Source of the DNA: Pseudomonadota bacterium
GTDB lineage: Bacteria > Pseudomonadota > Alphaproteobacteria > Acetobacterales > Acetobacteraceae
Length of the DNA: 9,551 bases
Assembly: GCA_023424475.1 (NCBI GenBank)
Contig: JAFADX010000014.1
Span: 1 to 9,551 of the forward strand
Direction: 5' to 3'
Part shown: positions 1 to 5,817 of the stretch, piece by piece
Numbering within the stretch: the stretch's first letter is position 1
Layout: every line of letters begins with the position of its first letter
Translations under genes and position numbers: made by a program
Notes under the pieces: model-generated
Seen by the model: only the letters and a program-made list of their open reading frames with translations
Told to the model about the DNA's origin: nothing
Databases searched by the model: none

Positions 1-37
1 AGATCGCCCGGCTCACGGTCTCGAGCGTCAGGCCGAG
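1..37. repeat. 37-bp exact direct repeat, copy 1 (end of visible oxyR)
   Basis: Bases 1-37 are identical to 980-1016, in the same orientation. Both copies are read on the minus strand in the same frame, giving LGLTLETVSRAI in each. In this copy the segment sits at the truncated C-terminus of oxyR, where ETVSRAI does not belong. Identity stops right after base 37. The left extent is unknown because it touches the window edge. Confidence 0.97.
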
Positions 38-754
38 CCCGCCGCCCACCATCTGCACCAGCGTGTGCAATGAGGTCGCGGCGAATTCCTGCGGGGTCGC
101 CGCGCCCGGCAGCCCGCAGGCCGAAAGCGCATGCTCGCGCAGGCAGTGCCCGTCCTCAAGCAGCATCACCCGCTCGCCGGCCAGGGCGCCAGGCGGGATC
201 GCCTCGCGCGCGGCCAGCGGATGGCCGGGCGGCATCGCGAGGGAGAAGGGATCCTCGGCGATGCTCAGCGTCTCGGCATCGCCGCAGTCGCAGGGCAGCG
301 CGACCAGCAGCAGGTCGAGCCGCCCCGCCTCCAGCCCCTCGACCAGGCGGTCGGTCAGGTCCTCGCGCAGGAACAGGCGCAGGCGCGGGAAGGCGGCACG
401 CAGCCGCGGCATCAGGCGCGGCAGCAGGAAGGGGCCGATGGTCGGGATGGTGCCGAGCCGCAACGGCCCCGTGAGCGGGTCCCGCGCCGCGTCCACCGCC
501 TCGACGAACGCATTCAGCGCCGAGAGCGCGGCACGCGCGCGGCCCACCAGGTCCCGGCCGAGCGGCGTGAAGACCGGGCGCTTCCCGCCCGTGCGTTCGA
601 GCAGCGCCGCATCGAGCTGCCGCTCGAGGGCCAGGATGCCGGCCGAAAGGGTCGATTGGGTGACGGCGCAGGCGGTTGCCGCCCGGCCGAAATGGCCATG
701 TTCGGCGAGCGCGACGAGGTAGCGGAGCTGCTGGGGACTCGGCAGGGCGGTCAT
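1..754 (-). CDS. oxyR: OxyR, LysR-type hydrogen-peroxide sensor (3' end missing)
   Basis: Peroxide-responsive transcription factor that switches catalase/peroxidase and related genes when two cysteines form a disulfide. The ATG at 754 opens 251 codons with no stop before the left edge; the family is about 300-310 residues, so the C-terminal part is missing. Residues about 1-65 are the LysR winged-helix domain (QLRYLVALAEHGHFGRAA, then VTQSTLSAGILALE). Residues about 90 onward are the periplasmic-binding-like sensor domain. The motif LEDGHCLREHALSAC gives C204 and C213, nine residues apart, exactly as C199/C208 of E. coli OxyR; this separates it from generic LysR proteins. No clear Shine-Dalgarno precedes the ATG, but homologues start here. 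It lies 112 bp downstream of fnr on the same strand. Oddity: codons in bases 1-37 read as FNR sequence (LGLTLETVSRAI) instead of the expected OxyR ending of the type GLTLLP; see the repeat entries. Identification as OxyR is firm; the last 8 or so residues are suspect. Confidence 0.93.
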   Translation of the reverse strand, partial: MTALPSPQQLRYLVALAEHGHFGRAATACAVTQSTLSAGILALERQLDAALLERTGGKRPVFTPLGRDLVGRARAALSALNAFVEAVDAARDPLTGPLRLGTIPTIGPFLLPRLMPRLRAAFPRLRLFLREDLTDRLVEGLEAGRLDLLLVALPCDCGDAETLSIAEDPFSLAMPPGHPLAAREAIPPGALAGERVMLLEDGHCLREHALSACGLPGAATPQEFAATSLHTLVQMVGGGLGLTLETVSRAI

Positions 755-866
755 GATCGCGGGAGTTTAGTCCGAAACGGCCCTATGCCATGCCCCCGAC
801 CGGGCGCCGTGGCGGCGGCAGCCGCCCGCCTCCGTTAAGATATTGCAGGATCGCGACGACGCGGCA
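755..866. other. oxyR-fnr intergenic gap with a small hairpin
   Basis: This 112-bp gap lies between the fnr stop and the oxyR start, both on the minus strand. A perfect 6-bp stem with a 4-nt loop (GGCGGC, GGCA, GCCGCC) occupies 811-826. It has no T-tract on the minus strand, so it could be a weak fnr terminator or simply GC-rich DNA. A more AT-rich patch at 835-848 and TAAACT (minus strand, 764-769) are the only promoter-like elements seen; neither has a convincing -35 partner. Whether oxyR has its own promoter or reads through from fnr is undecided. Confidence 0.3.
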
Positions 867-1622
867 TCAGGCCGCGTCGGCACCCTCGCCGCTGCCGAGA
901 TGGGCGAGCGCCCCGCGGTCCGCAAGCTCGATCCCCGAATGGCCGTGCAGGCGGATCCAGCCGCGCTTGCGGAAGGACGAGATCGCCCGGCTCACGGTCT
1001 CGAGCGTCAGGCCGAGGAACTCGCCCATGTCGGCGCGGGTCGCCGGCAGTTCGAAGACCGGCCCGACATGGCCGCGGCGCTCCTGCGCCTCGGCCAGGGA
1101 CACCAGGAAAGCCGCGACCCGCTCCTCCGCACTGAAGCGGCCGAGGGCGAGGATATGGTCCTGGCTTTGCGCGAGTTCGCGCAGGCAGAGGTCCAGGAAG
1201 CGCCGCTCCATCGCGGGGTAGCGGCGGAAGAGCTGCTCGAGCCGGCGGCGGTCGATGCGGCAGACGGCGCCGCGGGTGAGCATTTCCGCGCCGAAGGCGT
1301 GCTCGGCCTCGGGCGTGAAGCCCAGGATGTCGCCGGCGAACCGGAAGCCGATCACGGCCTGCCGGCCGTCGGGCAGCACCCGGGTCAGTCGCGCCATGCC
1401 CTCCGTCAGCGTGTAGACGTGCCGCGCGGCATCGCCCTGGCGGAAGATCGCGTCGCGGGGATGGAGCGACAGGCGCTCGCTCTCGCCGGACATGTCGTCG
1501 AGCGCCGAGGCGTCGAGCGGCGCGCACAGGCCGACCGACCGCGAACCGCACTTCATGCAGACATTTGCATCGCTTCCCAGTCCGTCCATCAGCGCGCGTG
1601 TTGCGTCGAGCGGATGCATCAT
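867..1622 (-). CDS. fnr: Crp/Fnr-family oxygen-sensing regulator (FNR/FnrL type)
   Basis: Cytoplasmic transcription factor that in this family carries an oxygen-labile [4Fe-4S] cluster and activates microaerobic/anaerobic genes as a dimer. Numbering from the ATG at 1622 (251 aa), the N-terminus holds C22-x2-C25-x7-C33, the spacing of alphaproteobacterial FnrL/FnrN proteins, and the fourth ligand is C121 (RGAVCRI). Residues about 45-140 form the cyclic-nucleotide-like beta-roll and about 145-165 the dimer helix. The C-terminal helix-turn-helix has the recognition helix E208-T-V-S-R212, the E-x2-SR signature that reads TTGAT half-sites. A GTG nine bases upstream (1631) gives a 254-aa version, but AGGTG sits 6 nt before the ATG at 1622, so I prefer the latter. 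A TTG[A/C]-N6-[T/G]CAA box about 80 bp upstream suggests autoregulation. The gene is divergent from the dehydrogenase at 1847 and upstream of oxyR. Its recognition-helix DNA is the source-like copy of the 37-bp repeat. FixK lacks the cysteines, so FNR/FnrL is the better name. Confidence 0.92.
   Translation of the reverse strand: MMHPLDATRALMDGLGSDANVCMKCGSRSVGLCAPLDASALDDMSGESERLSLHPRDAIFRQGDAARHVYTLTEGMARLTRVLPDGRQAVIGFRFAGDILGFTPEAEHAFGAEMLTRGAVCRIDRRRLEQLFRRYPAMERRFLDLCLRELAQSQDHILALGRFSAEERVAAFLVSLAEAQERRGHVGPVFELPATRADMGEFLGLTLETVSRAISSFRKRGWIRLHGHSGIELADRGALAHLGSGEGADAA
980..1016. repeat. 37-bp exact direct repeat, copy 2 (fnr recognition helix)
   Basis: Identical to bases 1-37. Here the segment encodes LGLTLETVSRAI inside the helix-turn-helix of fnr, where it fits the family well (E-T-V-S-R recognition helix followed by SSFRKRGWI). 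This is therefore the native copy, and the one at the left edge is the misplaced one. Confidence 0.97.
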
Positions 1623-1628
1623 GCGCTT

Positions 1629-1633
1629 CACCT
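1629..1633 (-). promoter_or_regulatory. Ribosome binding site deciding the fnr start
   Basis: AGGTG on the minus strand, 6 nt before the ATG at 1622. The alternative GTG start overlaps this motif and has no Shine-Dalgarno of its own, which favours the shorter protein. Confidence 0.55.
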
Positions 1634-1700
1634 GCGGCTGCGGCCCGAACGGGCCGCCTCATTCGTGAACGACCGGGACGAACCCAATCTGGAATCGGCG

Positions 1701-1714
1701 TTGCGATAGATCAA
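1701..1714 (-). promoter_or_regulatory. Putative FNR/FixK box upstream of fnr
   Basis: Read on the minus strand this is TTGATCTATCGCAA. One half-site is a perfect TTGAT; the other (CGCAA) fits the relaxed FixK2-type consensus TTG[A/C]-N6-[T/G]CAA. It lies in the divergent region, about 79 bp before the fnr ATG and about 132 bp before the dehydrogenase ATG, so it could serve either gene. The presence of an FNR protein with an E-x2-SR recognition helix next door supports it. No clear -10 element was found at class II spacing. Confidence 0.5.
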
Positions 1715-1717
1715 GAA

Positions 1718-1727
1718 CATTCGAATG
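1718..1727. promoter_or_regulatory. Perfect 10-bp palindrome in the divergent fnr/SDR region
   Basis: CATTCGAATG is its own reverse complement. It begins 3 bp after the FNR-type box, in one of the few AT-richer patches of the window. It could be an operator for another regulator. The related sequence TTTGAATGC occurs before phrB. No known regulator is assigned. Confidence 0.25.
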
Positions 1728-1748
1728 CACAAGGGGGTGTGGGGCCGC

Positions 1749-1850
1749 ATGGCTGACGCGCGCTCCGATCCGGACATTGCGCCCTGGCGCGCGTGGCCCA
1801 GACTGCACGCACCGCTTCAGCAGCAGGCCCCGGGAGAACCGACGCCATGA
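1749..1850 (+). CDS. Possible 33-codon leader ORF overlapping the SDR start
   Basis: An ATG at 1749 opens a 33-residue frame whose TGA (1848-1850) overlaps the dehydrogenase ATG at 1847 in an ATGA arrangement, the usual signature of translational coupling. Its translation is rich in proline, alanine and arginine with two Trp, and resembles no family I know. A G-rich stretch (1732-1745) precedes it and could act as a ribosome binding site. In DNA this GC-rich, short open frames are common, so it may be chance. If translated, it could couple initiation of the dehydrogenase to an upstream leader. Confidence 0.2.
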   Translation: MADARSDPDIAPWRAWPRLHAPLQQQAPGEPTP

Positions 1851-2608
1851 CCCTTGCCGCACCCGATTTCCGGCTCGACGGCCGCCGGATCCTCGTCACC
1901 GGCGCATCGATGGGCATCGGCCGCGCCGTCGCCCTCGCCGCGGCGGCGAGCGGCGCGCGGGTGGTCCTCGCCGCCCGCCGGCGGCCCGGGCTCGACGAGG
2001 TGGCGGCGGCCATCGCCGCCCCCGGCGGCCGCGCGGAGGTCCTGCCCTTCGACGCGGGCGACGCGGCGGCGATCCGCAAGGCGGTCGCGATGGCGGGCCC
2101 GCTCGACGGCCTGGTCAACAATGCCGGCAGCGTGACCCGCGAACCCTTCCTCGAGGCGAGCGAATCGGAGATGGACCGCGTCCTCGGCCTGAACGTGAAG
2201 GGCGCGACGATCGTCGCGCAGGAGGTCGCGCGCGGCATGGTCCGGGCCGGAACCAGGGGCGCGATCGTCAACATCGCCTCGGTCGCCGGCCTGGTGGGGG
2301 CGCGCAACCGCAGCCTCTACGCCGCGACCAAGCACGCGCTGATGGGACTGACGCGGGTCATGGCGCTGGAACTCGGCGGGCATGGCATCCGGGTCAACGC
2401 GGTCTGCCCGGGGCTCGTGAACACGCCGCTCGCCGCGGATCTGATGGCCGACGAGGCCTTCGTCGCCGCGACGCGCGCGCGCATCCCCCTCGGGCGCATC
2501 CTGGAGCCGGAGGATATCGCGGGGCCGGCCGTCTTCCTGCTCTCGGCCGCGTCCGCGGGCGTCACCGGCATCGCCCTGCCGGTCGATGGCGGCGTGACGG
2601 CGGAATAG
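1847..2608 (+). CDS. Short-chain dehydrogenase/reductase (classical SDR), probably NADP(H)-linked
   Basis: Cytosolic NAD(P)-dependent oxidoreductase acting on an alcohol/carbonyl or sugar substrate that cannot be named from sequence. With the ATG at 1847 the protein is 253 aa, typical for classical SDRs. It shows the cofactor motif TGASMGIG (18-25), an Arg (R44) after strand beta-2 that suggests NADP(H), NNAG (91-94), and the catalytic tetrad N116, S145, Y158, K162 (Y-x3-K). It also has a PG motif (AVCPGLVNTP) and a typical FabG-like C-terminus ending in a DGG segment. All catalytic residues are intact. An upstream ATG at 1793 would add 18 poorly conserved residues; the chosen ATG has GGGAGA nine bases before it and matches family N-termini. 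Its stop is 6 bp before the beta-CASP gene, so the two are probably co-transcribed. It is divergent from fnr, with an FNR-type box between them. Likely generic annotation: SDR family oxidoreductase (3-oxoacyl-ACP reductase or gluconate/glucose dehydrogenase-like). Confidence 0.9.
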   Translation: MTLAAPDFRLDGRRILVTGASMGIGRAVALAAAASGARVVLAARRRPGLDEVAAAIAAPGGRAEVLPFDAGDAAAIRKAVAMAGPLDGLVNNAGSVTREPFLEASESEMDRVLGLNVKGATIVAQEVARGMVRAGTRGAIVNIASVAGLVGARNRSLYAATKHALMGLTRVMALELGGHGIRVNAVCPGLVNTPLAADLMADEAFVAATRARIPLGRILEPEDIAGPAVFLLSAASAGVTGIALPVDGGVTAE

Positions 2609-2614
2609 CGCGCG

Positions 2615-4210
2615 ATGCCCGTCACCGTCCGCGCCTGCGGCGCCGCCCGCACCGTCACCGGCCTGTCGCTGCTGTTCGAGACGCCGCGCACGCGCTTCCT
2701 CGTCGATTGCGGCATGTTCCAGGGCCCCAAGACGCTGAAGTCCCTGAACTGGGAACCCTTCCCCTACCGCCCGCGCGACATCGCCGCGGTGCTGCTGACC
2801 CACGCGCATATCGACCATTCCGGCCTGCTGCCGAAACTGGTGAAGCACGGCTTCCGCGGCCCCATCCATGCCAGCGGCCCGACCGTCGACCTCTGCGCCG
2901 TCATGCTCCCGGATTCGGGGCATGTGCAGGAGATGGAGGTGCAGTTCCTCAACCGCCGCAACCGCCGGCGCGGACGCGGGGAGGTCGAGCCGATCTACAC
3001 CGCCGCCGACGCCACCGCGGCGATGCGGGCCTTCCGCCCGGTGCCGATGGACCGCTGGCTGGAATTCGACGAGCTCCCCGGCGTGCGGGCGCGCTGGTGG
3101 AATGCCGGGCACATGCTGGGCTCGGCCTCGATCGAGCTGGAGTTCCAGGAGGACGGCGGGACGGTGCGCGTGCTCGTCTCCGGCGACCTCGGGCCCGACT
3201 GCTCGGTGTTCCAGCCCGATCCGGAAGGCCCGCGGGTGCTCGACCACGTCTTCGTCGAAAGCACCTATGGCGACGAGGACAAGCCCTGCGTCGACCAGGC
3301 GACGCGCCGCGCGCGGCTCGAGGCGCTGGTCAGGGAGGCGATCCATCCCGGCGGCGCCCTGCTGATCCCCGCCTTCGCGGTGGAGCGCACGCAGGAGATC
3401 TGCTGGGACCTCGTGACGCTGATGCAGTCCGGGCGGATCCCCCAGGCGCCGGTCTTCGTGGACAGCCCGCTCGCCATCCGCGCCACCGAGGTCTTCCTCG
3501 AACATGCCGAGACGCTGGAGCAGGGACGCTCGGTGCGCCGCGCGCTGCGCTCGCCGCTGCTGCAGTTCACCGAGAGCGGCGAGCAGTCGCGCCGCATCGC
3601 CGATGTGGAGGGCTTCCACATCGTCATCGCCGGGTCGGGCATGTGCGATGCGGGCCGCATCCGCCACCACCTCAAGCGCTGGCTCTGGGCGCCGGAGGCG
3701 ACGGTGCTGCTGACCGGCTTCCAGGCGGAGGGCACGCTCGGCCGCCTGCTGCTGGAGGGCAAGGAGGAGGTCCGCATCCAGGGGGAGACCATCCGGGTCT
3801 TCGCGAAGATCCGGCAGATCCGCGACTATTCGGGCCATGCCGACGCGCCCGAGCTCGCCGCCTGGCTGAAGGCGCGCGGGGCGGTGAAGGGCGGGGTCTT
3901 CCTGGTGCATGGCGAACCGCCGGCGATGGAGGCCCTGGCGGCGCGGCTCGGCGCCGAGGGCCTGGTGCGGCCCGGCCAGGTGCTGATGCCCGCGCTCGAC
4001 GACGCCTTCGTGCTGCCCGCGGCCGCGGCGCCGGTCCAGAAGGACGTGGTGCGGCGCCGGCCGGACCCGGCCGAGGCGGGCCGCCCCGACTGGCACAACA
4101 AGCGCGCCGCGCTGCTGCTCGCGATCGAGGATGCGATCGAGAAGGCACCGGATGCGAAGACGCGGGAGGCGCTGATGGCGCGCCTCCGCACGGCGATGGA
4201 GCCGGCCTGA
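2615..4210 (+). CDS. Beta-CASP metallo-beta-lactamase-fold RNA nuclease (COG1236-like)
   Basis: Zinc-dependent nuclease-like enzyme of the beta-CASP branch (CPSF73/TTHA0252 type), whose characterised members cut or degrade RNA in the cytoplasm. The 531-residue protein holds the complete metal site: H63-x-H65-x-D67-H68 (THAHIDH), H166 in GHMLGSAS, D191 in SGDLG. The beta-CASP signatures are also present: motif A acidic residue E215 (VFVESTYGD), motif B H408 (YSGHAD) and motif C H432 (VHGE). The beta-CASP cap spans about 220-400. The N-terminus (VRACGAARTVTG) is typical of the bacterial family, supporting the ATG at 2615. A tail of about 75 residues after 455, charged and with a predicted-helical look near its end, exceeds the usual core of about 455. 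It has no KH domain as found in archaeal CPSF homologues. It starts 6 bp after the dehydrogenase stop, indicating an operon. The natural RNA substrate is unknown. Confidence 0.93.
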   Translation: MPVTVRACGAARTVTGLSLLFETPRTRFLVDCGMFQGPKTLKSLNWEPFPYRPRDIAAVLLTHAHIDHSGLLPKLVKHGFRGPIHASGPTVDLCAVMLPDSGHVQEMEVQFLNRRNRRRGRGEVEPIYTAADATAAMRAFRPVPMDRWLEFDELPGVRARWWNAGHMLGSASIELEFQEDGGTVRVLVSGDLGPDCSVFQPDPEGPRVLDHVFVESTYGDEDKPCVDQATRRARLEALVREAIHPGGALLIPAFAVERTQEICWDLVTLMQSGRIPQAPVFVDSPLAIRATEVFLEHAETLEQGRSVRRALRSPLLQFTESGEQSRRIADVEGFHIVIAGSGMCDAGRIRHHLKRWLWAPEATVLLTGFQAEGTLGRLLLEGKEEVRIQGETIRVFAKIRQIRDYSGHADAPELAAWLKARGAVKGGVFLVHGEPPAMEALAARLGAEGLVRPGQVLMPALDDAFVLPAAAAPVQKDVVRRRPDPAEAGRPDWHNKRAALLLAIEDAIEKAPDAKTREALMARLRTAMEPA

Positions 4211-4386
4211 CCGGCTGGCGCCCATCGGCATCGGGAACCTGGCCGCCGGACAAGGCGACCAGGTGGGGCGGGTCCTCCTGGCGGAACGGCCTCGGCCGAT
4301 GCCTTTCCTGCATATTTGAATGCGGGAATGTTTCAGGCGCGCGTTTCCCCCGTGACGAGGCCGCGGCGCGCTCCAAGATCCTGCCC
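4211..4386. promoter_or_regulatory. phrB upstream region with a short inverted repeat
   Basis: This 176-bp gap lies between the beta-CASP gene and phrB. Its one AT-richer patch (4306-4334) includes GCAT-N6-ATGC at 4310-4323 and the run TATTTGAATG, a plausible place for a -10 and operator. No confident -35/-10 pair, LexA box or EcfG-type promoter was recognised. The distance from the preceding gene suggests phrB starts a new transcript. Confidence 0.3.
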
Positions 4387-5817
4387 ATGGCCAACGCCAC
4401 GATTCTCTGGTTCCGCCAGGACCTTCGCCTCGCGGACCAGCCCGCCCTCGCTGCCGCGGCCGACAGGCCGCTCCTGCCCGTCTACGTTCTCGAGGAAGGT
4501 TCCTGGGCGCCGGGCGGCGCCGCGCGCTGGTGGCTGCACCACAGCCTCGCCGCCCTCTCGCGCAGCCTCGCCGCGGCCGGCGCGCCGCTGCTGATCCTGC
4601 GGGGCGACCCACGCCGCCTCATCCCCGACCTCGCGGATCGGATCGGCGCATCGGAGGTCCATGCGGGGCGGCGCACCGAGCCCGCGGGTCGGCACTGCGA
4701 CGCCGCGACCCATGCGGCCCTGCAGGCCGGCGGGCGCCGGCTGGTGCTGCACCGGACCGCCCTGCTGCACGAGCCCCACCTGCTGCGCACCGGCAGCGGC
4801 GGCCCCTACGGCGTCTACACGCCCTTCTCGCGCGCCGCCTTCGCCGCGCTGGAGGGCCTGCCGCCGCCGCGGCCCGCCCCCACACGTCTGCAGGCCGCGC
4901 CCGGCGTGCCCGAAGGCCTGGCGCCCGATGCCCTGGGCCTGCTGCCGCGCGCGCCGGTGCCGGACTGGGCCGCCGGCTTCCAGGAGCATTGGACGCCGGG
5001 CGAGGATGGCGCAGCGGCGCGCCTCGCCGCCTTCCTGCGCGAGGGCCTCGACGGCTACGCCGACCGGCGCGACGACCCCGGGGCGGTCCGGGGCACCTCC
5101 GGCCTCTCGCCGCACCTGCATCTCGGCGAGATCTCGCCCCGCCAGGTGTGGCACGCGGCGCGCGAGCGCGGCGGGCGCGGGCTGGAGACCTTCCTCAAGG
5201 AACTGCTGTGGCGGGAATTCTCCCATCACCTGCTCTGGCACCGGCCGGAGATGCCCGAGGCGCCGCTGCGCCGGGACTTCGCCGCCTTCCCCTGGCGGCG
5301 CGACCTCGCCCTGCTGCGCGCCTGGCAGCGCGGCCGCACCGGCTATCCGATCGTCGATGCCGGCATGCGCCAGCTCTGGCAGACCGGCTGGATGCACAAC
5401 CGGGTGCGGATGATCGCCGCCTCCCTGCTGGTGAAGCACCTGCTGCAGCCCTGGCAGGACGGCGCGGCCTGGTTCTGGGACACGCTGGTCGATGCCGACC
5501 TCGCGGCGAACAGCGCATCCTGGCAATGGGTCGCCGGCTGCGGCGCGGATGCCGCGCCCTATTTCCGCATCTTCAACCCGGTGCTGCAGGGAGAGAAGTT
5601 CGACCCCGGCGGCGCCTATGTCCGCCGCTGGGTGCCCGAACTCGCCCGCCTGCCCGACCGCTGGATCCACCGCGCGCACGAGGCGCCCGAGATCGTCCTG
5701 CGGGGCGCCGGCATCCGGCTCGGCCAGGACTACCCGGAGCCCGTCATCGGCCTCGCGGCAGGGCGGGACCGCGCACTTGCCGCCTTCGCGGCCCTCAAGG
5801 ATGCTGACGCCGCATGA
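4387..5817 (+). CDS. phrB: Class I CPD deoxyribodipyrimidine photolyase
   Basis: Light-driven repair of UV-induced cyclobutane pyrimidine dimers, using FADH- as catalyst plus an antenna chromophore. The 476-residue product has the N-terminal Rossmann antenna domain (ILWFRQDLRLADQPAL at 5-20) and the C-terminal FAD domain (SGLSPHLHLGEISP; TGYPIVDAGMRQLWQTGWMH; DAAPYFRIFNP). Substrate-contacting W275 (WREF) corresponds to E. coli W277. The electron-transfer triad is complete: W303, W356 and W379, matching E. coli W306, W359 and W382. These features, and the E. coli-like FAD region, argue for a repair photolyase over a cryptochrome. The ATG at 4387 fits the family N-terminus. Upstream in-frame codons read through the preceding genes and are not coding. 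The stop overlaps the next gene's ATG (ATGA), so phrB and the phosphoesterase are translationally coupled. The antenna cofactor (MTHF or 8-HDF) cannot be told from sequence. Confidence 0.96.
   Translation: MANATILWFRQDLRLADQPALAAAADRPLLPVYVLEEGSWAPGGAARWWLHHSLAALSRSLAAAGAPLLILRGDPRRLIPDLADRIGASEVHAGRRTEPAGRHCDAATHAALQAGGRRLVLHRTALLHEPHLLRTGSGGPYGVYTPFSRAAFAALEGLPPPRPAPTRLQAAPGVPEGLAPDALGLLPRAPVPDWAAGFQEHWTPGEDGAAARLAAFLREGLDGYADRRDDPGAVRGTSGLSPHLHLGEISPRQVWHAARERGGRGLETFLKELLWREFSHHLLWHRPEMPEAPLRRDFAAFPWRRDLALLRAWQRGRTGYPIVDAGMRQLWQTGWMHNRVRMIAASLLVKHLLQPWQDGAAWFWDTLVDADLAANSASWQWVAGCGADAAPYFRIFNPVLQGEKFDPGGAYVRRWVPELARLPDRWIHRAHEAPEIVLRGAGIRLGQDYPEPVIGLAAGRDRALAAFAALKDADAA

Noticed and set aside
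63..838. Plus-strand open frames over the oxyR region
   Set aside because: The minus strand encodes a clear OxyR here. The plus frames are low-complexity Arg/Ala/Ser-rich translations.
1817..4612. A 931-codon antisense open frame
   Set aside because: It lies opposite intact SDR and beta-CASP genes, has no family-like motifs, and has the composition of a GC-rich shadow frame.
4333..5679. A 448-codon minus-strand frame opposite phrB
   Set aside because: phrB is complete with every catalytic Trp. The antisense frame shows no domain pattern.
1777..5817. A stop-free plus-strand frame of about 1346 codons spanning SDR, beta-CASP and phrB
   Set aside because: Only the part from 4387 encodes a recognisable protein (phrB). 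The upstream part is an out-of-frame shadow of two well-supported genes, rich in Arg, Gly, Ala and Pro, and stays open because of high GC.
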